DNA from: an uncultured Caryophanales bacterium
GTDB lineage: Bacteria > Bacillota_I > Bacilli_A > RF39 > UBA660
Direction: 5' to 3'
Assembly: GCA_946412015.1 (NCBI GenBank)
Contig: CAMKGA010000016.1
Span: 1-37,590 of the forward strand
Length of the DNA: 37,590 bases
The position numbers were made by a program, and so were the translations under genes. The notes beneath the pieces were generated by a model that saw only the letters and a program-made list of their open reading frames with translations, was not told the DNA's origin and searched no databases. Of the stretch, positions 17,370-25,648 are shown one piece after another (position 1 is the first letter of the stretch; every line of letters starts with the position of its first letter).

Positions 17370-17382
17370 CTTACTTTTTTTT
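17349..17382. terminator. bidirectional terminator between the secretion ATPase gene and uvrA
   Basis: AAAAAAAGTAAG and CTTACTTTTTTT form the stem around a nine-base loop. It contains the ATPase stop codon and touches the uvrA stop. The A and T runs on either side supply U-tracts in both directions. Confidence 0.8.
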
Positions 17383-20185
17383 ATAACATATTTTTTAAAA
17401 ACTGTCCTGTATAACTGTTTTCTACTTTACTTACCTCTTCTGGAGTTCCTTTTGCAATAACTAATCCACCATTAACTCCACCTTCTGGTCCCAAGTCAAT
17501 AATATAATCAGCTACTTTAATTACATCAAGATTGTGCTCTATTATTAACACAGTATCACCATTATCTACTATTCTATTTAAAATAACAAGTAGTTTTTTT
17601 ATATCGTGAATATGTAGTCCTGTTGTTGGTTCATCTAAAATGAATAATGATTTACCTGTTGGTTTTTTCTGTAATTCTTTAGCAAGTTTTACTCTTGCTG
17701 CTTCTCCTCCTGATAATGTTGGTGCACTTTGACCAAGTTTTACATAGGAAAGCCCTACATCCATTAATACTTGTAATTTATTTTTTACTTTTGGAACATT
17801 TTTAAAAAATTCTAAAGCTTCCTCTACTGTCATTTCTAATACATCATAAATATTTTTATCTTTATATTTTATTTGTAATGTTTCAGAATTATAACGGGTA
17901 CCACCACATACACTACAAGGTACATATACATCAGGTAAGAAATGCATTTCAATCTTTTTAACACCATCACCCCAACATGCTTCACATCTTCCACCTTTTA
18001 CATTAAATGAGAATCTACTTTTATCATATCCTCTAGCTTTAGCTTCTTTAGTATTTGTAAATACTTCTCTAATGTCATCAAATACCCCTACATATGTAGC
18101 TGGATTTGATCTAGGAGTTCTACCTATTGGTTCTTGTGAAATATCTATTACTTTATCAATGTTTTCAAGACCTTTTACACTTTTATATTTACCAGGTCTT
18201 TCTTTTACTTTATATAAATTATTTCTTACTATTTTATATAATATTTCATTAACTAGTGTTGATTTACCAGAACCTGATACTCCTGTTACACATACCATTT
18301 TTCCAAGTGGTATTTTTACATTTACATTTTTTAAGTTATTTTCACACGCACCTTTTATTTCTAAATACTTTTTATTTCCTTTTCTTCTTTTTTCTGGAAC
18401 TTCTATTTTAAGCTCACCTTTTAAATATTTACCAGTTAAACTATTTTCATTTTCTATTACTTCCTTAGGAGTACCTTTGGCAACAATACGTCCCCCATTA
18501 ACACCAGCAAGTGGTCCTACATCTACTAAATAATCTGCAGCAAGCATTGTATCAGTATCATGTTCAACCACCACCAAGGTATTTCCTAAATCTCTCATAT
18601 CAAGAAGTGATTTTATTAATCTATTGTTATCTCTTTGATGTAATCCAATACTTGGTTCATCAAGTACATATAACACTCCTGTAAGTCTTGAACCAATTTG
18701 CGTTGCAAGTCTAATTCTACTAGCTTCTCCACCAGATAGAGTTCCGGCTTTTCTACTTAAAGTTAAATACTCTAATCCAACATTTATTAAAAAAGTTAGC
18801 CTTGATATTATTTCTTTTAATATCAAATCAGCAATTTCAATCTGTTCTTCATTTAATTCTAAATTACTTAAAAATTTCTTTAAATCACCAATAGACATAT
18901 TAGTTACTTCAAAAATATTTTTTCCATTAATTAAAACAGTCAAAACAGATGAATCTAATCGAGCTCCAGAACAGGTAGGACATTCCATATCGACCATAAA
19001 TTGTCCAATCCAATCTCTAATCCAACCGCTTTTAGTTTCTATATATCTACGTTCTAAATTATTAATTATTCCTTCATAGAAATCTCTAGTTGTTCTTGTA
19101 TTTCCTGATGATGAAACATAATTAAACTCTAGTATATCTCTAGAACCATATAATATTATATCTAATTTTTCACGTGGAAGATCTTTAATTGGCATATCAA
19201 GATCAATATCATAATACTTACTTACTGCATTAACTTGAGTACTTAATGTATTATTATCTAAATTTAAAACTACTATCCCTTTTTGATTAATACTTAAATT
19301 TCTATCAGGAATTATCAAATCTTCTGATAGTTTTTGTTTAACACCTAACCCATTACAAGTTTTACAAGCTCCATATGGTGCATTAAATGAAAACATTCTA
19401 GGTTCAATTTCAGGAAGCGAAAAATCACACAAAGGGCATGCATATTTTTCACTCATTACTATTTCTTTATCCCCTACAACATCAATAACAACTTTACCAC
19501 TTGCAAGCTTACTAGCAAGTTCTATTGCCTCATATAATCTACTATGAACATCATCTTTTATCTTTAATCTATCTACTACTATATCAATATTATGCTTTTT
19601 AGTCTTTGATAGTTCAAACTTTTCTGTTAAATCATAGTCTTCACCATCTATCCTAGCCCTTATATATCCATCTTTAACAAGACTAGATAATAAATCTTTA
19701 TGTGTGCCTTTTTCCCCATGAACTATAGGAGCTAATACTCTTATTTTAGTACCAATTTCTAATTTTTCTATTTGCTTTGTCATTTCCTCAATACTTTGTG
19801 ATGTAATTGGTTTATGATGATTAGGACAATAAGGTACACCTATCCTAGCAAATAAAAGTCTTAGATAATCATATATTTCTGTAACAGTACCTACTGTACT
19901 TCTAGGATTATTATTAGTAGTTTTTTGATCAATCGAAATACTTGGTGATAGTCCCTCAATACTATCAACTTTAGGCTTGTCAGTACCACCTAAAAATTGT
20001 CTAGCATATGCACTAAGCGAATCTATATATCTTCTTTTTCCCTCAGCATATATAGTATCAAATGCAAGAGAACTTTTACCGCTTCCAGACACACCTGTCA
20101 TAACTATTAATTTATCTTTGGGTAACTCTAAATCAATATTCTTTAAATTATTTTCTCTAGCGCCTTTTATTATTATTTTATCCAT
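17381..20185 (-). CDS. uvrA: excinuclease ABC subunit A
   Basis: UvrA of 934 residues, normal length. It is the dimeric ATPase that detects bulky DNA damage and loads UvrB in nucleotide excision repair. The first Walker A, GVSGSGKS, is at 31-38; the second (GVSGSGKS, near 635) lies in the C-terminal half. One zinc finger uses C250, C253, C274 and C277; the other is CEAC/CSVC near 735-760. Both ABC signatures (TLSGGEA) and both DEP(S/T) Walker B segments are present. GAGGGA precedes the ATG. It is monocistronic between its own promoter and the terminator shared with the secretion ATPase gene; uvrB and uvrC are not in the window. Confidence 0.97.
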   Translation of the reverse strand: MDKIIIKGARENNLKNIDLELPKDKLIVMTGVSGSGKSSLAFDTIYAEGKRRYIDSLSAYARQFLGGTDKPKVDSIEGLSPSISIDQKTTNNNPRSTVGTVTEIYDYLRLLFARIGVPYCPNHHKPITSQSIEEMTKQIEKLEIGTKIRVLAPIVHGEKGTHKDLLSSLVKDGYIRARIDGEDYDLTEKFELSKTKKHNIDIVVDRLKIKDDVHSRLYEAIELASKLASGKVVIDVVGDKEIVMSEKYACPLCDFSLPEIEPRMFSFNAPYGACKTCNGLGVKQKLSEDLIIPDRNLSINQKGIVVLNLDNNTLSTQVNAVSKYYDIDLDMPIKDLPREKLDIILYGSRDILEFNYVSSSGNTRTTRDFYEGIINNLERRYIETKSGWIRDWIGQFMVDMECPTCSGARLDSSVLTVLINGKNIFEVTNMSIGDLKKFLSNLELNEEQIEIADLILKEIISRLTFLINVGLEYLTLSRKAGTLSGGEASRIRLATQIGSRLTGVLYVLDEPSIGLHQRDNNRLIKSLLDMRDLGNTLVVVEHDTDTMLAADYLVDVGPLAGVNGGRIVAKGTPKEVIENENSLTGKYLKGELKIEVPEKRRKGNKKYLEIKGACENNLKNVNVKIPLGKMVCVTGVSGSGKSTLVNEILYKIVRNNLYKVKERPGKYKSVKGLENIDKVIDISQEPIGRTPRSNPATYVGVFDDIREVFTNTKEAKARGYDKSRFSFNVKGGRCEACWGDGVKKIEMHFLPDVYVPCSVCGGTRYNSETLQIKYKDKNIYDVLEMTVEEALEFFKNVPKVKNKLQVLMDVGLSYVKLGQSAPTLSGGEAARVKLAKELQKKPTGKSLFILDEPTTGLHIHDIKKLLVILNRIVDNGDTVLIIEHNLDVIKVADYIIDLGPEGGVNGGLVIAKGTPEEVSKVENSYTGQFLKNML

Positions 20186-20204
20186 ATAACATCCCTCGAT
20201 GAAT

Positions 20205-20233
20205 ATTATAACAAATCTATTTTTTTATGTAAA
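20205..20233 (-). promoter_or_regulatory. uvrA promoter
   Basis: Minus-strand TTTACA (20228-20233), 17 bases, TATAAT (20205-20210) with an extended -10 TG. No LexA-like box was recognised here. Confidence 0.8.
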
Positions 20234-20242
20234 TTAAAAAAT

Positions 20243-20269
20243 AAAAAATGTATTTAATTTACATTTTTT
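20243..20269 (-). terminator. terminator of the yqeG-yqeH operon
   Basis: AAAAAATGT and ACATTTTTT form a 9-bp AT-rich stem around a nine-base loop, overlapping the last stop codon of the operon. A longer alternative stem (TGTAAATTAAA with TTTAATTTACA) uses the same region and overlaps the uvrA -35 box. Confidence 0.55.
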
Positions 20270-20570
20270 AATTATTTTTAAAAAAATTATTACCTTTAGC
20301 AAATTTATTAACTTCATTTGGCTTGAACATATGATTTTCAGGCTTATTGTTTATTGGTTTGCTAGAATTATCTAAAGTATTAGAATTAGTTAATTCTTCA
20401 CCATCAATTTTACTAAAACTATCATTATTTTTATTCTCATCTTTCTCTCTTGCTTCGGCACTTTTTTTAGCTTCACTCATCATCCATTTAAGCCTACTAG
20501 AATTATTTCTTTCAATTGCAGCTCTTCTATAATCATATCCATTAGTACCAAAACCTTGTAATCTATCCAT
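20268..20570 (-). CDS. hypothetical protein, 100 residues, last gene of the yqeG operon
   Basis: Not recognised. The protein is hydrophilic, without signal or membrane segment. The N-terminal 45 residues (MDRLQGFGTNGYDYRRAAIE, then a Lys/Ala/Glu helix) could be ordered; the remainder is Asn/Ser/Lys-rich and probably disordered. Its ATG overlaps the end of the preceding gene by eight bases (ATGGATAG), so translation is probably coupled. This supports a real, cotranscribed gene rather than a chance frame. A functional link to the membrane protein before it is likely but unspecified. Confidence 0.65.
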   Translation of the reverse strand: MDRLQGFGTNGYDYRRAAIERNNSSRLKWMMSEAKKSAEAREKDENKNNDSFSKIDGEELTNSNTLDNSSKPINNKPENHMFKPNEVNKFAKGNNFFKNN

Positions 20571-21381
20571 TTAACCATTTCCCTCCATAAAAGCAATATG
20601 AATCATAATTGCATGTATCTTTTCTAAAAGTATATTGATACTTTTTAGTATCTAATTTTTCTAGCATATTTTCTAAATCTTCTAAACTATTAAAATTACC
20701 ACTGCTTATTTCATTAGAATAAGCATAATCACTATACATTGTATAAGTTCCATTGCTTATTTTTACAAATGCTACATTAAATAAAGTATTTATAGTATTA
20801 TCATCCGTATTATTGACATCGTATATCTTCTTTATTTCTGTATATACAACTCCGTTATTATTACTAGCAGGATAATATACATATTGTTTTGTATTAGCGT
20901 TATATTTAAAAGTACCAGAATAATTACTATTTGCACCACTTGGAACAGTAAAATCAACTAAATTATATCCTGTTTTAGGCCCAAATATATTTTGTATTCT
21001 AGATTCTAAATAGCTACTATTAAAAGAAATACTCTCTCCATTATTAACTAAATAACCACTATATATTTGTAAAAAAGCGTTATATAAAATATCATTATTA
21101 GTAAAATCAGAAACAGATATTTTATCTAATTTATAGTATGTATCTGTATTACTTAAATCATTATGCATAACTGGATAAACCAATTCTTTTAATATTTCAC
21201 TTTCTAAAGTAATTTTACTAGATTTATTTTTAGTTTTATCTTTTTTATTATCAATTACATCTATTTTTTTACCTTCAAGCGTATTATTAGTTATTAATTT
21301 ATATAAAGTTGGCATTAAAATAATACCTATAGTAACTATCAAAATACAACTTACTATTAATATCACATTTCCCTTTTTCAT
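20563..21381 (-). CDS. membrane-anchored extracytoplasmic hypothetical protein
   Basis: A 272-residue protein with a short basic start and one hydrophobic helix (residues about 5-27, VILIVSCILIVTIGIILM). A Lys-rich linker and an extracellular domain rich in Ser, Asn, Thr and Tyr follow. Two cysteines near the C-terminus (CNYDSYC) could form a disulfide. The fold is not recognised; the pattern is of a signal-anchored surface protein. A perfect AGGAGG precedes the ATG. It begins eight bases after the yqeH stop and overlaps the next gene by eight bases, so it belongs to the yqeG-yqeH operon. Confidence 0.7.
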   Translation of the reverse strand: MKKGNVILIVSCILIVTIGIILMPTLYKLITNNTLEGKKIDVIDNKKDKTKNKSSKITLESEILKELVYPVMHNDLSNTDTYYKLDKISVSDFTNNDILYNAFLQIYSGYLVNNGESISFNSSYLESRIQNIFGPKTGYNLVDFTVPSGANSNYSGTFKYNANTKQYVYYPASNNNGVVYTEIKKIYDVNNTDDNTINTLFNVAFVKISNGTYTMYSDYAYSNEISSGNFNSLEDLENMLEKLDTKKYQYTFRKDTCNYDSYCFYGGKWLNG

Positions 21382-21389
21382 ATATCCTC

Positions 21390-22319
21390 CTATATTAAAT
21401 TATCTCTAACAAAACAATATATATCATTATTTATTTTTAAATTAATTTCTCCTGGTTTATTTACTTTAAAAAAGCCTAATCCAGATAATACAATATCACT
21501 TTTAGAATTTATATTATAATTAATAATTTTAAAATCACCTGCCATATTTTTTTTCTTATATAATCTTTCAATATTAAAATTATTTGGTAAATATAAGGTT
21601 ATATCATTATCATTAACTTCAATTTCTATAATATCTTCTATAATAATATATTGTCTACCCTTTATCTGATATGTAATAGGCTTAATCTTGTTACTCTTTG
21701 CTATTTTTTTTAAAATATTATCATCAAAACAACTATTTTGATTACTTATTATTCCTGGTGTATCAACAAAAGTTATATCATTAATTTTAATTTCAATTGC
21801 ATCTAATGTCGTATTAACAAGAGGACTTGTTGTTATTGTAGTATTAGAAGAAGAATAGTTATATATTAATTTATTAATCAAACTACTCTTTCCAGAATTT
21901 GTATATCCAATAAAATATATTTTGTTGCTGCAATTATCATGTAAATAGCTATAAAAATCATCAATATTATAATTTTTTTTACAACTAACACAAAATGTTT
22001 TTACAATATTTAAATTATATTTATTAAAATAGTCTTGATATTTTTTTTCATTATTTGTTGGCATTAAATCATACTTATTTAAAACAAGAATAATATCATT
22101 CTTTATAACTTTTTTTATAATATCAAAACTACTTGGAATATTAAGCAGGTCAACAACTAAGACAACTGTATCTTTTATTTCTATAGTACTTAATATATCA
22201 TTAATTTTACTTTCATCAATATTAATCTTTTCATAATCATTATAATTCTTTATTCTAAAGCATCTATCACATAATGACTCTCTTTTAGTATCACAGCCAC
22301 AACCTAAACACTTATTCAT
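21390..22319 (-). CDS. yqeH: YqeH-type circularly permuted GTPase
   Basis: A 309-residue GTPase needed for 30S ribosome assembly in Bacillus. An N-terminal zinc finger (CLGCGC at 4-9, CDRC at 17-20) precedes motifs in permuted order: NKYD (G4, 81-84), SCKK (G5, 112-115), GYTNSGKS (G1, 138-145), TTTSPLVNTT (G2) and DTPG (G3, 186-189). It is about 55 residues shorter than the Bacillus protein. I start it at the ATG at 22319 because GGGAAG lies six bases upstream and the zinc finger begins at once; a longer frame would run far into yqeG. It overlaps the yqeG stop by eight bases, the classic yqeG-yqeH pairing. Confidence 0.93.
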   Translation of the reverse strand: MNKCLGCGCDTKRESLCDRCFRIKNYNDYEKINIDESKINDILSTIEIKDTVVLVVDLLNIPSSFDIIKKVIKNDIILVLNKYDLMPTNNEKKYQDYFNKYNLNIVKTFCVSCKKNYNIDDFYSYLHDNCSNKIYFIGYTNSGKSSLINKLIYNYSSSNTTITTSPLVNTTLDAIEIKINDITFVDTPGIISNQNSCFDDNILKKIAKSNKIKPITYQIKGRQYIIIEDIIEIEVNDNDITLYLPNNFNIERLYKKKNMAGDFKIINYNINSKSDIVLSGLGFFKVNKPGEINLKINNDIYCFVRDNLI

Positions 22320-22833
22320 AATATCTTCCCTTAGTAAAAAGATTATGATCTCTAAGTTTTTTTTGTATCTTTTTTTCTTTTTGTCTTTTAAAATAAGCAG
22401 GCAAAAATTCTTTTTTTCCAAGTTGATCTGTTAGGATAGTTGTAATACCAATTCTATTTCCACAAACAACATCATCTAGCATAGAATCCCCAATGATTGC
22501 TATTTCAGATAATTTATATCCCGATGATAATATAAATTTTTCAAGCTCCTTAGCCTTAGGCTTTCTACAATTACTCATATAATCTATTCCTAATTCTTTA
22601 GCAAAAACTTTAACTCTTGTAGATAAACTATTAGATGCTATCATTATTTTAAAATTCATTTCTTTTAGTTTCTTAAAAACTTTTATCGCATCTTCACTCG
22701 CATGTTTTTCGGTGATTAGTGCAATAGTATTATCGAGATCAAAAACTAAAAACTTAATTCCTCTGCGGACTAAATTTTCATATTTAATTGAATATATATT
22801 TTTTTGATATAAATCTGGAACATATTTTTCCAT
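22312..22833 (-). CDS. yqeG: YqeG family HAD-type phosphatase
   Basis: A 173-residue HAD superfamily IIIA protein with the nucleophile motif FDLDNT (D32, D34), a Ser motif IASNS near 65, the conserved Lys in RKPKAKE and the acidic motif GDSMLDD near 117. It is normal length for YqeG, whose substrate is not established; it is nearly always next to yqeH. GGTGAT is three bases before the ATG. It is the first gene of a four-gene operon. Confidence 0.92.
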   Translation of the reverse strand: MEKYVPDLYQKNIYSIKYENLVRRGIKFLVFDLDNTIALITEKHASEDAIKVFKKLKEMNFKIMIASNSLSTRVKVFAKELGIDYMSNCRKPKAKELEKFILSSGYKLSEIAIIGDSMLDDVVCGNRIGITTILTDQLGKKEFLPAYFKRQKEKKIQKKLRDHNLFTKGRYYE

Positions 22834-22855
22834 CTAATCACCACTTTTCTATTTA

Positions 22856-22884
22856 ATTTTATCATATTTAAATAGCATAATCAA
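22856..22884 (-). promoter_or_regulatory. promoter of the yqeG operon
   Basis: Minus-strand TTGATT (22879-22884), 17 bases, TAAAAT (22856-22861) with an extended -10 TG. Confidence 0.65.
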
Positions 22885-22894
22885 TTAAATATAA

Positions 22895-22923
22895 ATAAAA
22901 AAAGTAAAATCACTTTACTTTTT
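22895..22923 (-). terminator. terminator of the metallophosphoesterase gene
   Basis: AAAAAGTAAA and TTTACTTTTT form a 10-bp stem with a five-base loop followed by a T-tract. The hairpin contains the gene's TGA stop. Confidence 0.85.
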
Positions 22924-24688
22924 GATAATTGAATGCTGATGCAGATAGAACTTTATTTTCAATAACTAAAGGAATCAGTACAGCCTCAATAATATTTTTA
23001 TAACTATCAAAGAAAAATCTAATTCTCCATGCACCATTTTGTATATGGTCATTATTTAATGATGGTACAGTTACATAAGATCCTCTAGTTGAAAATTTTG
23101 AAATATGATAATGTCCTAGTAAATCAAGATAAATACTACTTTTTTGTACTTTCTTTCTATCATAATAACTTTCTAAATAGCTACTTACAAGACTATTATT
23201 ACTACTAGTATTTTTTATAAAATCATCTGTATATCTTTTGTTTACATGATGCAAACCAAGTGTTGTATTACTTATTTTTAAGAATGAATGATCATAATTT
23301 AAACTAGCATAATCTATTCTTTCATTAGCAATTTTATTTATTACATCAATTCCTTGACTCATCACAAGTCTATCGTGATTACCACCAAGTAATAAATTAA
23401 TAATATTTTCATCCTTAGGTAATTTTTCAATTACTTTATTAATCAATTCATCATTATATTTAAATTGATCCAATTTGTTATTATAATTTGTAAAATGTCC
23501 ATCAATAAAATCACCTAAATTTAAAATAACTCTTATATCATTATTTGTTGCATATTCATATATTAAATTCAAATTATATAGTGAAGATTCAATATCGTTA
23601 TTTATATGCAAATCAGATATAACAATAATATCTAATATATCACTTACACTATTTATTGTATAACTATCAAAATAATTAAGCCCTATACCATATAATTTTT
23701 CATACTCATAAATAGCATTTTGTGATATCGAATAATTTACTTTAAGTCTTTTTAAAGAATTAAAAATATCTTGTTTAGTTATACTTGGATATAGAAAATG
23801 TAATACCGAGTATATTTCACTTATAGTTTGTTTGCTTTCTACTATAGAATCTAAAACTAGTGAATCGATTTCTTTTTTTATTTCAATATCGTTTATATAT
23901 TCATTATATTTTTTTACATCAACAAGTGCAGAATCAAGTTGAGTTTTTATAATACTATATTCTACATCAAAAGACTTTTTTTCTTCTTGCATTGTAATTT
24001 TAAGTTTCCTATTGTCACTTTCAAGTTTAGAATTTACAAAATTTAATTTATTTATAAAATCATTTAACTCTTCATTTTTCTCTTTTAATTTTTCAAGTTC
24101 ATTTTTTAATAATTCAAGTTCTTCTTTTTTTATTGATTCATTAACAATTTTATTTAAACTATTAATTCTATTATTTAATTCTTTTATTTGGTTTTTTAAC
24201 TCTTTTATTTTACTCTTATATTCTTTTATTTTTACTTGTAAATCTGAATCAACAGTAATATCTTCAACAACTTCTTTTTCACTTTTATCTTCATTAAATT
24301 TTTTAATTTCAATATTTGACATTTTATCATATAAGTTATCAAACATAATAATATCATATTTATCAATATTCTTTATATTTTCTTGATACATTTTCTTTAA
24401 ACTTAATGTTTTTTCATATAATTCATCAGTAAATAACACTTCATTATTAATACTATATGATGCATCAATTACAGCAATTAAACTATATATTAATTTAGAA
24501 ATAATTTTTACTGATTTGTTTTTTGGCTTACTAATTCTATTTTCTAATTCACTTTCTAAATATTCAAACAAATCATAATACTTCATACTATTAGCATCCT
24601 TATGCATAATATTCCCACTTTGTAATTGCTCTAAACTATACTTATTAATTTGCCCCATAATTTGAACTTTATTAACAGCATTTAACAT
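22910..24688 (-). CDS. coiled-coil metallophosphoesterase
   Basis: A 592-residue cytoplasmic protein. The C-terminal part is a calcineurin-like phosphoesterase with all metal-binding motifs: SDLHIN (D359, H361), GDFID (392-396), GNHD (436-439), HH (480-481) and GHYH (525-528). An alpha-helical N-terminal region contains a long Lys/Glu coiled coil (about 150-270). A short winged-helix-like segment around 285-335 (ITKQDIFNSLKRLKVNYSIS) precedes the catalytic domain. The architecture resembles nuclease-type phosphoesterases working with a coiled coil, but the substrate is unknown and no Rad50/SbcC partner is near. GGTGAT lies four bases before the ATG. The gene ends with TGA and has a strong promoter of its own. 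Confidence 0.8.
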   Translation of the reverse strand: MLNAVNKVQIMGQINKYSLEQLQSGNIMHKDANSMKYYDLFEYLESELENRISKPKNKSVKIISKLIYSLIAVIDASYSINNEVLFTDELYEKTLSLKKMYQENIKNIDKYDIIMFDNLYDKMSNIEIKKFNEDKSEKEVVEDITVDSDLQVKIKEYKSKIKELKNQIKELNNRINSLNKIVNESIKKEELELLKNELEKLKEKNEELNDFINKLNFVNSKLESDNRKLKITMQEEKKSFDVEYSIIKTQLDSALVDVKKYNEYINDIEIKKEIDSLVLDSIVESKQTISEIYSVLHFLYPSITKQDIFNSLKRLKVNYSISQNAIYEYEKLYGIGLNYFDSYTINSVSDILDIIVISDLHINNDIESSLYNLNLIYEYATNNDIRVILNLGDFIDGHFTNYNNKLDQFKYNDELINKVIEKLPKDENIINLLLGGNHDRLVMSQGIDVINKIANERIDYASLNYDHSFLKISNTTLGLHHVNKRYTDDFIKNTSSNNSLVSSYLESYYDRKKVQKSSIYLDLLGHYHISKFSTRGSYVTVPSLNNDHIQNGAWRIRFFFDSYKNIIEAVLIPLVIENKVLSASAFNYQKVK

Positions 24689-24705
24689 AAATATCACCAG
24701 CTGAT

Positions 24706-24733
24706 ATTATAGCAAATAAAATATTTTTGTCAA
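24706..24733 (-). promoter_or_regulatory. promoter of the metallophosphoesterase gene
   Basis: Minus-strand consensus TTGACA (24728-24733), 16 bases, consensus TATAAT (24706-24711) with an extended -10 TG. Confidence 0.85.
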
Positions 24734-24783
24734 TTTTACCAACAAAAAAACGTTATTTTTTTACCAACCAAAAAAACGTTATT
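24734..24783 (-). repeat. two direct copies of a 24/25-base terminator tail
   Basis: TTTTACCAAC followed by an A-run and CGTTATT occurs at 24734-24757 and again at 24759-24783, with one inserted C. The copy nearer the upstream gene supplies the 3' arm and T7 tract of that gene's terminator. Confidence 0.8.
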
Positions 24784-24794
24784 AACTTAATAAC
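24771..24794 (-). terminator. terminator of the 191-residue gene
   Basis: On the minus strand CGTTATTA, loop AGT, TAATAACG, then T7. The stem contains the TAA stop codon. Confidence 0.85.
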
Positions 24795-25362
24795 GATTTA
24801 TTTTTTTTACTTTCTCAGTATATTTTTTATGAAATTCTAAAGAAAAATCATTGAAATTTACATCTTGAAATTGATTAAATAAATAGCCTTCTAATCGTGC
24901 AATTGTTAAACAAATAATATTCATATAATTTTCATTAATATTATCTCCAGTTATATTATTAATTTTTTTAATATATTCTAATTTTAAATTTTTATTATAA
25001 TATATTAATGTATTTTCAAATAGTATATTAGAAAGTATTTTTGATTCTTTAGTAAATTCTTTTATATCATTATTATCTTCATAATACATTCTTAATATAA
25101 TTTTTATAAGATCACTATTATTCGATTCAAAATTCGTAAAATTGTAATTTTTCGCCATTTTTTGCAATTCAAACTTATCATCAATAAAAGTAATAACTGA
25201 TTTAGCTATTTCAAGTTGCTTCATATCTTTTGGAGCAATTAAAACTTGCAATAAATCATAATTATTTTTAGATATTAATTTTATTAAGAAATTTTTATGT
25301 AATATTATATTATCATGATATAAATTGTGTAAATAGTTATGCATTTCTTTATCAAAGCTCAT
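24787..25362 (-). CDS. hypothetical protein, 191 residues
   Basis: Not recognised. Predicted nearly all helical and cytoplasmic, rich in Asn, Ile, Lys and Tyr, with no signal or membrane segment. The N-terminal His/Leu-rich stretch (MHNYLHNLYHDNIILHKNFL) and the central LLQVLIAPKDMKQLEIAKSV are its least biased parts. GAGGT precedes the ATG by about six bases. It sits in a run of short, separately terminated minus-strand genes, each with a promoter embedded in the previous terminator. Confidence 0.6.
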   Translation of the reverse strand: MSFDKEMHNYLHNLYHDNIILHKNFLIKLISKNNYDLLQVLIAPKDMKQLEIAKSVITFIDDKFELQKMAKNYNFTNFESNNSDLIKIILRMYYEDNNDIKEFTKESKILSNILFENTLIYYNKNLKLEYIKKINNITGDNINENYMNIICLTIARLEGYLFNQFQDVNFNDFSLEFHKKYTEKVKKINRY

Positions 25363-25380
25363 AAAAGTACCTCTATTAAT

Positions 25381-25409
25381 ATTTTACTTCATTTTAAAAA
25401 AAACAGCAA
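25381..25409 (-). promoter_or_regulatory. promoter of the 191-residue gene
   Basis: Minus-strand TTGCTG (25404-25409), 17 bases, TAAAAT (25381-25386). The -35 box is the 3' arm of the preceding terminator. Confidence 0.5.
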
Positions 25410-25431
25410 TAACTTTTAAAATTGTTTTGCT
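25396..25431 (-). terminator. terminator of the 54-residue gene
   Basis: On the minus strand AGCAA-AAC pairs with GTT-A-TTGCT (one bulged base) around a ten-base loop and is followed by GT8. It encloses the stop codon. Confidence 0.7.
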
Positions 25432-25580
25432 TTTTCATTTTCTTTCATAATAACACTAATTTCTTTTTTTAAATTTTCATAATTTGGAATTATATTTTTA
25501 GAACATAAACTAATATATGCCATTCCATAAACAATTCTTCCGTAGTCAAGCAATAATTCTACTAATTTTCTATCGTTCAT
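25416..25580 (-). CDS. small hypothetical protein, 54 residues
   Basis: A short protein starting MNDRKLVELLLDYGRIVYGM, predicted helical, mildly hydrophobic, with no metal or nucleotide motif. It is supported as a real gene by an AAGGAGGG site six bases before the ATG, an extended -10 promoter, and a terminator overlapping its stop. Function unknown. Confidence 0.6.
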   Translation of the reverse strand: MNDRKLVELLLDYGRIVYGMAYISLCSKNIIPNYENLKKEISVIMKENEKAKQF

Positions 25581-25608
25581 AAACCCTCCTTTTTTTTGCA
25601 CAAGTGGT

Positions 25609-25636
25609 ATTATAACACAAATATAAAAAAAATCAA
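25609..25636 (-). promoter_or_regulatory. promoter of the 54-residue gene
   Basis: Minus-strand TTGATT (25631-25636), 16 bases, TATAAT (25609-25614) with an extended -10 TG. The -35 overlaps the terminator of the preceding gene. Confidence 0.75.
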
Positions 25637-25648
25637 ACTAACGTTTGA
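25625..25648 (-). terminator. terminator of the DUF2628-like gene
   Basis: TCAAAC, loop GTTA, GTTTGA, then T8 on the minus strand, containing the stop codon. Confidence 0.8.
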
